25,510 nt of DNA from contig DLDU01000049.1 of the NCBI GenBank assembly GCA_002481295.1, positions 1 to 25,510 on the forward strand, in the 5' to 3' direction. Origin of the DNA: Prevotella sp. UBA7764. Its GTDB lineage: Bacteria; Bacteroidota; Bacteroidia; Bacteroidales; Bacteroidaceae. The position numbers were made by a program, and so were the translations under genes. Below the pieces are notes generated by a model. The model made no database searches and was not told the DNA's origin. It was given only the letters and a program-made list of their open reading frames with translations. The first letter of the stretch is position 1; every line of letters begins with the position of its first letter. Positions 1 through 7,440 of the stretch are shown one piece after another.

Positions 1-48
1 CCTAGATATATCGGGTGAGCCGTTCGCAAAGTGTTCGTTTTTGAGCAT

Positions 49-76
49 AAAAAAAAGAGTTACGTTGTCGTAACTC
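49..76 (-). terminator. Rho-independent terminator of tRNA-Met
   Basis: An 8-bp perfect stem (GAGTTACG at 57-64 with CGTAACTC at 69-76) closes a 4-nt loop. On the minus strand it is followed by eight T residues (49-56). It lies about 15 nt beyond the 3' end of the tRNA and fits a classic intrinsic terminator for that transcript. Confidence 0.85.
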
Positions 77-90
77 CTTGATTTTCAGTG

Positions 91-164
91 TAGCGGGGGT
101 GGGTCACGATCCCACGACCTCCGGATTATGAATCCGACGCTCTAACCAGCTGAGCTATCCCGCC
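91..164 (-). tRNA. tRNA-Met (anticodon CAU)
   Basis: The minus strand folds into a 74-nt cloverleaf. The acceptor strand starts GGCGGGA, the D arm is GCTC...GAGC, the anticodon loop is TTCATAA with anticodon CAT, the T stem is GTGGG/CCCAC and the discriminator base is A. CCA is not encoded. CAT could serve elongator Met, or Ile after lysidine modification. The initiator is less likely because the anticodon stem lacks the GGG/CCC run. Two oddities are visible: A7 faces C66 at the base of the acceptor stem, and the T loop reads ATCGTGA instead of the usual TTCRANY. The gene has its own promoter and terminator, so it is a single-gene unit. Confidence 0.93.
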
Positions 165-222
165 ATCATTTTCAGCAAAAGAGAAAAACACACGCGGATG
201 GGTGATTTCTGAATTGCGAGTG

Positions 223-254
223 CAAAGGTACACATTTGTTTTTGAACCTCCAAA
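223..254 (-). promoter_or_regulatory. Promoter of tRNA-Met
   Basis: The minus strand carries TTTG (plus positions 251-254), a 20-nt spacer and TACCTTTG (223-230). This is an exact match to the Bacteroidetes vegetative promoter TTTG-N19-21-TAnnTTTG. It lies about 60 nt upstream of the tRNA 5' end. Confidence 0.8.
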
Positions 255-280
255 TATTTTGGCTACTTTTTGTTGCAACA

Positions 281-312
281 TTCGCTTTTCTGACTTTTTT
301 GCATTAACTTTG
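281..312 (+). promoter_or_regulatory. Putative promoter of the LPS permease-ribBA unit
   Basis: TAACTTTG (305-312) fits the Bacteroidetes -7 element. A weak -33 element, TTCG (281-284), sits 20 nt upstream. Transcription from here would give a leader of roughly 240 nt before the start codon at 564. Confidence 0.6.
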
Positions 313-330
313 CAGTCGATAGCTGGGGTA

Positions 331-552
331 CCTATATAATAATAGGAGTATCTCCCTGAGAACTTTCAATGTAGGACATAGGTTTAGCAGGACTGCCTAA
401 GAAGTAGCTCCTTGCCAACATTCAGAGTGGAACGTGAGTTTGGTAGGGACGTTAATATAATGATAGGAGTATCTCCCTGAGGACCTTCAAAGTTGGATGT
501 GAGTTTAGTGGGAGTGCTTATATATAACAATAAGGTGTGTCTCCCTGGTGAG
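331..552 (+). repeat. Degenerate tandem repeats in the LPS permease leader
   Basis: The words GGAGTATCTCCCTGAG (345-360) and GGAGTATCTCCCTGA (466-480) are exact copies 121 bp apart. Diverged copies lie between and after them: GAAGTAGCTCCTTG at 401 and GGTGTGTCTCCCTGG at 534. Each is followed by a related tail of the type ACTTTCAA...GGACATAGGTTTAG, CATTCAGAG...AACGTGAGTTTGG or CCTTCAAAG...GATGTGAGTTTAG. About 3.5 imperfect units of 56-68 bp therefore fill the space between promoter and gene. I see no coding potential on the plus strand. A minus-strand open frame running in from the permease gene is a shadow. Confidence 0.7.
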
Positions 553-563
553 AAAAAGACAAA

Positions 564-2525
564 ATGAATTTTCGGATAAAGAAACTCGACATATTCATAG
601 CCCGTCAGTTTGGGCTGCTCTTCGCCGGAACGTTTTTCATCTGCCAGTTTGTGCTGATGATGCAGTTTCTGTGGCGTTATATCGATGACTTGATAGGCAA
701 GGGCATCTCGTTGGATATCATGGCCCAGTTCTTCTGGTACATGGCACTGATGATGGTGCCCCAAGCTCTGCCTTTGGCTATTTTGCTGAGTTCGCTGATT
801 ACGTTTGGTAATTTGGGTGAAAGTTCTGAGCTGACGGCTATCAAGGCGGCGGGCATCTCTTTGATGCAAAGTTTCCGGTCGTTGATAGTCATCACTTCTT
901 TGATTTGTGTCACCTCTTTCGTGTTCCAGAACAATATAGGTCCTACAGCAAATATGAAGTTGGCCCAGCTTTTCCTGTCGATGAAGCAGAAGAGTCCTGA
1001 ACTGGAGATACCAGAAGGTGTTTTCTATGATGGCATCCCGAACAGCAACATCTATGTACAGAAGAAGAATTTGAAGACGGGAAAGCTCTATGGCATCATG
1101 GTCTATCGTATGACGGCGAGCTATGAGGACGCAGCCATTATCCTTGCCGACTCCGGTATGATTCAATCTACGGCAGAGAAGAAGCACTTGCTGCTCAGTT
1201 TGTGGAGTGGTGAGTGGTTTGAGAATATGCAGTCACAGGAGTTGGCTGGAAGTGCCTCTGTGCCTTACCGCCGTGAGAGTTTTATCTCCAAGCGTATCTA
1301 TTTGGATTTTGATGCAGATTTCAGTCTGACCGATGCCTCGTCGCTATCCGGCAATGCCCGTGGAAAGAGTCTGAAAGAGATCGTCAACTCCATCGACTCT
1401 CTCAATGAGATCTATGACAGCATAGGACGCGTGTCTTATAATCAAGCACGTACCTTCTATTTTGCCAACGTTCGTCTTTCCAAGAAAGACTCTTTGATGG
1501 CCGTAAAACGTGGTATGTCAAAGTCATTTGATATTGACAAAGTCTTCGAGAAGTCACCTGCTGAGCAAAAGCGGATGGCGGTGTCGGCAGCGTTGAGCAA
1601 GGCCCAAACGGCTGTCAATGACTTGGATTTCAGAAGCATGATGACTAAGGACAATGAGCGAATGGTACGTGAGCACCAGATCGAGGCTCAGAATAAGTTC
1701 ATGTTGGCCTTACAGTGTCTGCTGTTCTTCTTCATCGGCGCTCCTTTGGGCGCTATCATCCGCAAGGGAGGTTTGGGCGTGCCGGTCATCGTGTCCGTAT
1801 TAGTCTTTATCGTGTTCTATATCATCGACAACTCCAGTTACCAGATGGCGCGCAAAGGCATGTGGGCCGTATGGATGGGCCGAACGTTGGCTCCTGTTGT
1901 GATGACGCCACTTGCTGCCTTCATTACATACAAGGCCTGCAACGATTCTATGGTGTTCAATGCCGATGCTTGGCGAGACATGTTCCGCCGCTTGTTGGGC
2001 TTGAGAACGAAACGCAGCATTCAGGGTAAGGAAGTGATCATCAATGAGCCGAACTATGCCGAAGACCATGACAAGCTCCTTATTATTAATAAGAATGTGG
2101 TTGCTTACTCTAAGGCCCATAAACTCGTGGCACCACCAAATGTCATCAAGGTGTTCTTCAAGTATCATCCCGATCATGAGATAGAGCGAGTGAATGATGA
2201 ACTCGAAGTTGTCATCAAGGACCTCGCCAATACCCGCGATCCTTATGTCCTGCAGCAGATCAACCAATATCCCATATTGACGTTGAAAGCGCATACACGT
2301 CCGTTTGAGCGTAAGTGGCTGAACATCCTTTCTGCGCTTATCGTGCCGTTGGGCATGTTCTTCTATTTCCGCATGTGGCGTTTCCGTCTCCGCCTCTTAC
2401 GGGATTTGAAGCAGATACGTTTTACAGACACAAACATTATCAATCATATAGAGAGAAAGCAGAGACTGACTGCCGAGCTGGCTCATCGGTCAGTGGCCGA
2501 GCCCCAAGTTTCTGTGGATGAATAA
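564..2525 (+). CDS. LptF/LptG (YjgP/YjgQ) family LPS export permease
   Basis: This 653-aa inner-membrane protein belongs to the family that, with LptB, extracts lipopolysaccharide from the inner membrane and passes it to the periplasmic bridge. Hydrophobic segments at about 15-37, 58-81 and 105-122 are followed by a hydrophilic, periplasmic domain (about 130-372), then segments at about 376-398, 403-422 and 435-457. This is the 3+3 topology of the family. The motif GESSELTAIKAAGIS (85-99) matches the family's conserved SELxAxRAxGIS region. A roughly 190-residue C-terminal extension with one more hydrophobic segment (about 584-606) makes the protein much longer than the roughly 360 aa of E. 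coli LptF or LptG. I believe long forms are usual in Bacteroidales. The sequence does not tell LptF from LptG. The gene is 23 nt upstream of ribBA, so the two are probably co-transcribed. The start follows A-rich DNA without a clear ribosome binding site. Confidence 0.88.
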   Translation: MNFRIKKLDIFIARQFGLLFAGTFFICQFVLMMQFLWRYIDDLIGKGISLDIMAQFFWYMALMMVPQALPLAILLSSLITFGNLGESSELTAIKAAGISLMQSFRSLIVITSLICVTSFVFQNNIGPTANMKLAQLFLSMKQKSPELEIPEGVFYDGIPNSNIYVQKKNLKTGKLYGIMVYRMTASYEDAAIILADSGMIQSTAEKKHLLLSLWSGEWFENMQSQELAGSASVPYRRESFISKRIYLDFDADFSLTDASSLSGNARGKSLKEIVNSIDSLNEIYDSIGRVSYNQARTFYFANVRLSKKDSLMAVKRGMSKSFDIDKVFEKSPAEQKRMAVSAALSKAQTAVNDLDFRSMMTKDNERMVREHQIEAQNKFMLALQCLLFFFIGAPLGAIIRKGGLGVPVIVSVLVFIVFYIIDNSSYQMARKGMWAVWMGRTLAPVVMTPLAAFITYKACNDSMVFNADAWRDMFRRLLGLRTKRSIQGKEVIINEPNYAEDHDKLLIINKNVVAYSKAHKLVAPPNVIKVFFKYHPDHEIERVNDELEVVIKDLANTRDPYVLQQINQYPILTLKAHTRPFERKWLNILSALIVPLGMFFYFRMWRFRLRLLRDLKQIRFTDTNIINHIERKQRLTAELAHRSVAEPQVSVDE

Positions 2526-2548
2526 GTAACAAATAAAGGAATCATAAC

Positions 2549-3760
2549 ATGGCAGACTTCAAACTTAGCAGCATCGAAGATGCAGTGAAAGACTTTAAGG
2601 AAGGTAAATTCGTCATTGTCGTAGATGATGAGGATCGTGAGAATGAGGGCGATCTGATTGTTGCAGCAGAAAAGATTACCCCTGAGAAGGTGAACTTCAT
2701 GCTCAAAAATGCGCGCGGCGTACTCTGTGCGCCCATTACGTTGTCACGTGCTGACGAGTTGGACTTGCCTCATCAGGTAGAGGAAAATACCTCAATGTTA
2801 GGCACACCTTTCACGATCACGGTAGATAAGTTGGAAGGTTGTACGACAGGCGTATCCGCACACGACCGCGCCGCGACCATCTTTGCGCTTGCAGATCCCG
2901 CCTCCACACCTCAGACTTTCGGTCGTCCGGGTCATATCAATCCTCTGTATGCTCAGGACAACGGCGTGCTGCGTCGTTCCGGTCATACCGAAGCAGCAGT
3001 GGATCTTTGTAAGTTGGCCGGTTTGTATCCAGCCGGTGCGCTGATGGAGATCATGAACGACGACGGCTCCATGGCCCGTATGCCTCAGTTGCAGGAGAAG
3101 GCCAAGGAATGGGGACTTCGTATCATCACGATCAAGGACCTTATCGCCTATCGTCTCCGCAAAGAATCCAGCATAGAAGTCGGTGAGGAGGTTGATCTCC
3201 CAACCGCCTATGGTCATTTCCGTCTGATCCCGTTCCGCCAGACCAGCAACGGTTTGGAGCATATGGCGCTCATCAAGGGAGAATGGAAGGACGACGAGCC
3301 CATCCTCGTGCGTGTCCACTCTTCCTGTGCAACCGGTGATATCTTGGGCAGCATGCGTTGCGACTGTGGCGAGCAGCTCCACAAGTCCATGCAGATGATC
3401 GAGAAGGAAGGCAAGGGCGTCGTCATTTATATGCAGCAAGAGGGTAGGGGTATCGGCCTGATGAACAAGATTGCTGCCTATAAGCTTCAAGAGCAGGGTA
3501 TGGACACCGTAGATGCCAATGTCCACCTTGGCTTCAAGCCCGACGAGCGCGATTATGGTTGTGGCGCGCAGATGCTTCGTCATCTCCATGTCCATAAGAT
3601 GCGGCTGATGACCAACAATCCTACTAAGCGTGTCGGTCTGGAAGCATACGGCTTGGAGATCGTAGAAAATGTACCCATCGAGGTGACGCCCAACCGTTAC
3701 GACATTAAGTATCTGAGAACCAAGCGGGATCGTATGGGGCATCAGCTGCATATTAAATGA
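2549..3760 (+). CDS. ribBA: RibBA: DHBP synthase / GTP cyclohydrolase II
   Basis: This 403-aa bifunctional cytoplasmic enzyme supplies both precursors of riboflavin. The N-terminal half (about 1-200) makes 3,4-dihydroxy-2-butanone 4-phosphate from ribulose 5-phosphate. It shows the acidic metal/substrate loop [10 protein letters not shown] (26-35) and [12 protein letters not shown] (142-153). The C-terminal half (about 208-400) is GTP cyclohydrolase II. It has the zinc cysteines C260, C271 and C273 in [18 protein letters not shown], the QQEGRGIGL motif (296-304) and [10 protein letters not shown] (355-364). Both halves keep their key residues, so both activities are expected. AAGGAA precedes the ATG. 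The neighbour upstream is an LPS export gene without a metabolic link. No FMN riboswitch is visible in the 23-nt gap. Confidence 0.96.
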   Translation: MADFKLSSIEDAVKDFKEGKFVIVVDDEDRENEGDLIVAAEKITPEKVNFMLKNARGVLCAPITLSRADELDLPHQVEENTSMLGTPFTITVDKLEGCTTGVSAHDRAATIFALADPASTPQTFGRPGHINPLYAQDNGVLRRSGHTEAAVDLCKLAGLYPAGALMEIMNDDGSMARMPQLQEKAKEWGLRIITIKDLIAYRLRKESSIEVGEEVDLPTAYGHFRLIPFRQTSNGLEHMALIKGEWKDDEPILVRVHSSCATGDILGSMRCDCGEQLHKSMQMIEKEGKGVVIYMQQEGRGIGLMNKIAAYKLQEQGMDTVDANVHLGFKPDERDYGCGAQMLRHLHVHKMRLMTNNPTKRVGLEAYGLEIVENVPIEVTPNRYDIKYLRTKRDRMGHQLHIK

Positions 3761-3808
3761 TGTGTAGGTAATACGATTGTAACATTATTATTTCAATTTG
3801 AAAATAAA

Positions 3809-3851
3809 AAGCATGTTTCTTTCGTTATAACGAATAAAATGCTTACTTTTG
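3809..3851 (+). promoter_or_regulatory. aspC promoter with nested palindromes
   Basis: TACTTTTG (3844-3851) fits the -7 element TAnnTTTG. TTCG at 3821-3824, 19 nt upstream, is a one-mismatch -33 element. Between them lies the perfect 14-bp palindrome TTCGTTATAACGAA (3821-3834). It is nested inside a second inverted repeat, AAGCAT (3809-3814) with ATGCTT (3839-3844). The palindrome occupies the spacer where RNA polymerase binds, so it is a candidate repressor site. It has no T tract at the right place to be a terminator of ribBA. Confidence 0.6.
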
Positions 3852-3879
3852 CAAATGAAATCATATTAAAGGAATCACT

Positions 3880-5073
3880 ATGGCACAATTATCAGACCGT
3901 CTGAATCGATTGGCACCTTCTGCCACGTTGGCTATGTCTCAGAAAAGCAACGAGATGAAAGCCCAGGGCATCGACGTTATCAACATGAGCGTGGGTGAGC
4001 CGGACTTCAACACTCCGGAGCATATCAAGGCAGCCGGAAAGAAGGCTATCGATGACAATTACTCCAAATATTCTCCCGTGCCGGGTTATCTGGCACTGAG
4101 AAACGCCATTTCGGAGAAACTCGACAAAGAGAATCATCTCCAATACAGCAATAAGGAGATCATTGTCGGTACGGGAGGCAAGCAAGGTGTCTGCAATACG
4201 ATCTTAGCCTTGGTCAATCCCGGCGACGAGGTTATCATCCCCGCACCTTACTGGGTCAGCTATCCTCAGATGGTGAAGTTGGCCGGAGGCACTCCGGTCG
4301 TCATCCGTGCCAGCTTTGAGCAGAATTTCCGCATCACAGCCAAGCAGTTGGAGGAGGCCATTACTCCTAAGACCAAGATGCTGATCCTCTGCTCGCCCAG
4401 TAACCCGACCGGTAGCGTCTACTCTCAAGAAGAGCTCAACGAACTGGCAAAGGTTGTTCTTGCTCATGAAGATCTGTTCGTCCTCTCTGACGAGATCTAC
4501 GAACACATTAATTATATAGGCAAGAGCGCCAGCATCTCCTCTTATCCGGGCATGAAAGAGCGTACCATCATCTGCAATGGCGTCAGCAAAGCATACGCTA
4601 TGACCGGCTGGCGTTTGGGATGGGTAGCAGCTCCCGAATGGATCGTCAAAGGCATCAACAAGTTGCAGGGTCAGTACACCAGCGGTACTTGCGATGTCAG
4701 CCAGATGGCAGCCCTCGCCGCTTACGAGAGCAGCCAGGATTGTGTCGAGGAGATGCGCAAGGCCTTTGAGAAGCGTCGTGATCTCATCGTGAGCCTTGCC
4801 CGTGAGATACCCGGACTGAAAGTCAACGTTCCTGAGGGTGCCTTCTATCTCTTCCCCAAGTGCTCCAGCTTCTTTGGCAAGAGCGACGGCAAGACCGTTA
4901 TCAACAACTCTACTGATTTCGCAATGTATCTCCTTCAGGAAGGTCATGTTGCGACGGTTGGAGGAGATGCGTTCGGTGATCCCGACTGCTTCCGCATGAG
5001 CTACGCCACAAGCGACGACAATATCAAGGAGGCTATGCGCAGAATTAAAGAGGTAACGGCCCGTTTGAAATAA
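3880..5073 (+). CDS. aspC: Class I PLP-dependent aminotransferase (aspartate aminotransferase type)
   Basis: This 397-aa cytoplasmic enzyme has the fold-type I aminotransferase hallmarks in order: SVGEPDFNTP (37-46), the substrate/PLP region YSPVPGYLALR (64-74), SNPTGSVY (174-181), LSDEIYEH (202-209, with the PLP-contacting Asp and Tyr), and the Schiff-base lysine K237 in SKAYAMTGWRLGW. Length and motifs fit the Ib subgroup of aspartate aminotransferases, which transfer the amino group between aspartate and 2-oxoglutarate. Some members also use prephenate or aromatic substrates, so the exact substrate is inferred. The start codon follows AAAGGAATCACT, a weak ribosome binding site. The gene has its own promoter and seems to stand alone. 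Confidence 0.92.
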   Translation: MAQLSDRLNRLAPSATLAMSQKSNEMKAQGIDVINMSVGEPDFNTPEHIKAAGKKAIDDNYSKYSPVPGYLALRNAISEKLDKENHLQYSNKEIIVGTGGKQGVCNTILALVNPGDEVIIPAPYWVSYPQMVKLAGGTPVVIRASFEQNFRITAKQLEEAITPKTKMLILCSPSNPTGSVYSQEELNELAKVVLAHEDLFVLSDEIYEHINYIGKSASISSYPGMKERTIICNGVSKAYAMTGWRLGWVAAPEWIVKGINKLQGQYTSGTCDVSQMAALAAYESSQDCVEEMRKAFEKRRDLIVSLAREIPGLKVNVPEGAFYLFPKCSSFFGKSDGKTVINNSTDFAMYLLQEGHVATVGGDAFGDPDCFRMSYATSDDNIKEAMRRIKEVTARLK

Positions 5074-5121
5074 AAATTTGTTAAACAAGAAGAATTACTC
5101 TCTTAGTCAAGCATAAATTGC

Positions 5122-5129
5122 TATCTTTG
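5122..5129 (+). promoter_or_regulatory. -7 element of the exbB operon promoter
   Basis: TATCTTTG matches TAnnTTTG. No convincing TTTG is found 19-21 nt upstream. It would start a leader of about 110 nt. Confidence 0.6.
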
Positions 5130-5139
5130 CGTGTGGATT

Positions 5140-5187
5140 CCGCCGATAAGGTGGTTTTGGACGCGTAAGCGTGGTCTTTTGTAAGAC
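5140..5187 (+). promoter_or_regulatory. Structured 5' leader of exbB with three hairpins
   Basis: Three small hairpins follow one another after the promoter. CCGCC/GGTGG closes a GATAA loop (5140-5154). ACGC/GCGT closes GTAA, a GNRA tetraloop (5161-5172). GTCTT/AAGAC closes TTGT (5174-5187). The rest of the leader up to the ATG at 5245 is A/T-rich and looks unstructured. The pattern suggests an RNA element acting on expression or stability of the TonB operon. I do not recognise it as a known riboswitch class. Confidence 0.45.
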
Positions 5188-5244
5188 GAAGAATAGAAAA
5201 ATAACAACTTAAATTTACTATAAACCAAAAAATTATTCAAAATT

Positions 5245-6090
5245 ATGGCAACATCACAAAAGGTGGCAGCTCCAGCAGCTGCAAAGAAGTCTCAGGGCTT
5301 CACTGGTATCAGAGGTGCGTTCTGGATCATTGTATTGTGCTTCATCGCAGCTCTTTGCATCTTCAATCTCGTTCTTGGTAACGGCGACAACTTCCAGGGT
5401 GGCGACAACGCCAATGCTCCTGTCAACATCCTCGGTACTATCTTCAAGGGTGGTTATGTGGTGCCTGTGATCCACACACTGTTGCTCACCGTGCTCTGCC
5501 TCACTGTTGAGCGCTGGTTGGCTTTGAAGACCGCATTCGGTAAGAAGAACCTCACCAAGTTCGTGGCAAACATCAAGGCAGCTCTGAAGGCTAACGACTT
5601 CGACAAGGCTGAGAAGCTCTGCAACGAGATGCGCGGTTCTGTTGCAAACGTTGTCCTCGCTTCTCTTCACGCTTACAAGGATATGGAGAGCGGTGCTAAC
5701 GCAGCTCTGAAGAAGAGCCAGAAGGTCGCTAAGATCCAGCAGGCTCACGAGGAGGCTACTCAGCTTGAGATGCCTACTCTGCAGATGAACCTCCCGATCA
5801 TCGCAACCATCGTTACACTGGGTACACTTACCGGACTTCTTGGTACTGTGACCGGTATGATCCGTTCATTCCAGGCTCTGGCTGCCGGTGGTGGTGGTGA
5901 CTCTCTCGCCCTGTCAACTGGTATTTCTGAGGCCCTTGTGAACACGGCCTTCGGTATCGCAACTTCTTGGTGCGCCGTTATTTCTTATAACTTCTTCACC
6001 AACAAGATCGATAAGCTGACATACGCACTCGACGAAGTAGGTTACACAATCGCTCAGACATACGAAGCTAACCACACAGACGAGGCTTAA
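5245..6090 (+). CDS. exbB: ExbB-type proton channel subunit (MotA/TolQ/ExbB family)
   Basis: This 281-aa inner-membrane protein would, with ExbD, convert the proton gradient into work done by TonB on outer-membrane transporters. The conserved region is PIIATIVTLGTLTGLLGTVTGMIRSF (184-209), followed by the last helix at about 225-250 with STGISEALVNTAFGI. Canonical ExbB has three transmembrane helices. Here they map to about 70-90, 183-207 and 225-250, and an additional hydrophobic segment (24-45) precedes them after an Ala/Lys-rich N-terminus. The gene opens a six-gene unit (exbB-exbD-exbD-tonB-PstS-like-TPR). ExbB is preferred over TolQ because tonB and two exbD genes follow, while tolA, tolB and pal are absent. 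Confidence 0.93.
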   Translation: MATSQKVAAPAAAKKSQGFTGIRGAFWIIVLCFIAALCIFNLVLGNGDNFQGGDNANAPVNILGTIFKGGYVVPVIHTLLLTVLCLTVERWLALKTAFGKKNLTKFVANIKAALKANDFDKAEKLCNEMRGSVANVVLASLHAYKDMESGANAALKKSQKVAKIQQAHEEATQLEMPTLQMNLPIIATIVTLGTLTGLLGTVTGMIRSFQALAAGGGGDSLALSTGISEALVNTAFGIATSWCAVISYNFFTNKIDKLTYALDEVGYTIAQTYEANHTDEA

Positions 6091-6119
6091 TTTTACTAAC
6101 CCTTTAAAATTTTATCATT

Positions 6120-6746
6120 ATGGGTAAAGTAAAAATAGCTAAGAAAGACGTCTGGATAGACATGACACCAATGTCTGACGTGATGGTCCTTCTGCTTACC
6201 TTCTTCATGTTGACGTCTACGTTCGTGAAGCAGGAGCCCGTGAAGGTCAACACGCCTGGCTCAGTGTCTGAAATCAAAGTTCCAGAGAAGAACGTCCTGA
6301 ATATCTTGGTCAGCAATGACGGTAAGATATTCATGAGCATGGACAAGACGACCGATGTCCAGACCACTCTTGAGGATGTGGCCGGTCAGTTTGGCTTGTC
6401 GCTCTCACCCGCTGAGGAGAAGAAGTTCCTCAACGATCCTATGTGGGGCGTTCCAATGAATGACCTGAAGGGCTACTTGGCCCTGCCGAAGACAGAAATG
6501 CCTGTTGCCATCAAGAAGTATGGTATTCCTACAGACTCTGTTCCCGGCAAGACAGGTGATGCCGCTATGAGCGAATTCCAGATTTGGGTAAAGGCAGCCA
6601 AGAACACCAACCCTGATGCCAAGATCGCTATCAAGGCTGACGAGAAGACTCCTTACCGCATTGTGAAGAAGATCATGAGCGAGCTTCAGGACATGAACGA
6701 GAACCGTTACTACCTGATTACTCAATATAAGAAACAGGAGGACTAA
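6120..6746 (+). CDS. exbD: ExbD-type biopolymer transport protein, copy 1
   Basis: This 208-aa protein has a short cytoplasmic N-terminus, one transmembrane helix and a periplasmic domain. The motif WIDMTPMSDVMVLLLTFFML (12-31) includes D20, the counterpart of the proton-path aspartate of E. coli ExbD (Asp25). The protein is longer than the usual roughly 140 aa because of extra periplasmic sequence (about 90-165). The gene starts 29 nt after exbB. AGGAGG near its 3' end can serve as ribosome binding site for the next gene, which starts 3 nt after the stop, so the two ExbDs are probably translationally linked and may form a mixed dimer in the ExbB ring. Confidence 0.93.
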   Translation: MGKVKIAKKDVWIDMTPMSDVMVLLLTFFMLTSTFVKQEPVKVNTPGSVSEIKVPEKNVLNILVSNDGKIFMSMDKTTDVQTTLEDVAGQFGLSLSPAEEKKFLNDPMWGVPMNDLKGYLALPKTEMPVAIKKYGIPTDSVPGKTGDAAMSEFQIWVKAAKNTNPDAKIAIKADEKTPYRIVKKIMSELQDMNENRYYLITQYKKQED

Positions 6747-6749
6747 TAG

Positions 6750-7409
6750 ATGGCAAAGCAAGGAAAAAGCAAGCAAAAGAAGATGAATGTCCGTGTGGAC
6801 TTCACTCCTATGGTTGACATGATGATGCTTCTTATTACGTTCTTCATGCTTTGTACCTCTCTGGCTAAACCCCAGACGATGGAATTGAGTATGCCGAGTA
6901 ACGATAAGAACATTCAAGATCAGGACAAGAGTGTCACAAAGGCATCGTATACCATTACGATCTATTGTGCCGCTGACAATCAGATCTATTATGTGGCTGG
7001 TCAGGTAAAGCCTGAAGATCCCACTTGTCTGAAGAAGACAACATGGGGCACCAAGGGTATACGCTCAGTGCTGTATAATCACGTTACGGAGGATGGAACC
7101 TATCCTGTTCAGGACGTGATGAAGGCAAAGGTGGCTCTTGACAAGCAGCGCCAAGATATGGAAAGCAAAGGAAAGAAGATGCCTGACAGCATCTACGACC
7201 AGAAGCTTGCCCAGATCAAAGCCGGTATCCTTCCTGATAAGCGGATCAGTACCATGACCGTGATTATCAAGGCTACCGACGACGCTAATTACAAGAATCT
7301 GGTAGACGCTCTCGATGAGATGCAGATCTGCAGCATTGGTAAGTATGTGATCGATAAGCTTAATCCTCAGGACATTGAACTTCTGAAGAAGAACAATGTG
7401 AAGTTTTAA
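6750..7409 (+). CDS. exbD: ExbD-type biopolymer transport protein, copy 2
   Basis: This 219-aa second ExbD has a basic N-terminus, then VDFTPMVDMMMLLITFFML (16-34), with D23 as the proton-path residue, and a large periplasmic domain. It is clearly different from copy 1 outside the helix, so this is not a recent duplication. Two different exbD genes next to one exbB are usual in Bacteroidota. The start at 6750 is preceded by an AGGAGG inside the end of copy 1, which is unusually good for this group. The C-terminus resembles the ExbD/TolR fold (IIKATDDANYKNLVDALDEM). Confidence 0.93.
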   Translation: MAKQGKSKQKKMNVRVDFTPMVDMMMLLITFFMLCTSLAKPQTMELSMPSNDKNIQDQDKSVTKASYTITIYCAADNQIYYVAGQVKPEDPTCLKKTTWGTKGIRSVLYNHVTEDGTYPVQDVMKAKVALDKQRQDMESKGKKMPDSIYDQKLAQIKAGILPDKRISTMTVIIKATDDANYKNLVDALDEMQICSIGKYVIDKLNPQDIELLKKNNVKF

Positions 7410-7440
7410 GCACATTCAGTAACGATTAAAAAGTGAAAAA

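Noticed and set aside
384..1187. 267-codon minus-strand frame covering the permease leader
   Set aside because: Two thirds of it lies antisense to the permease gene. The rest reads the leader repeats. The product is His/Gln/Arg-rich without recognisable features.
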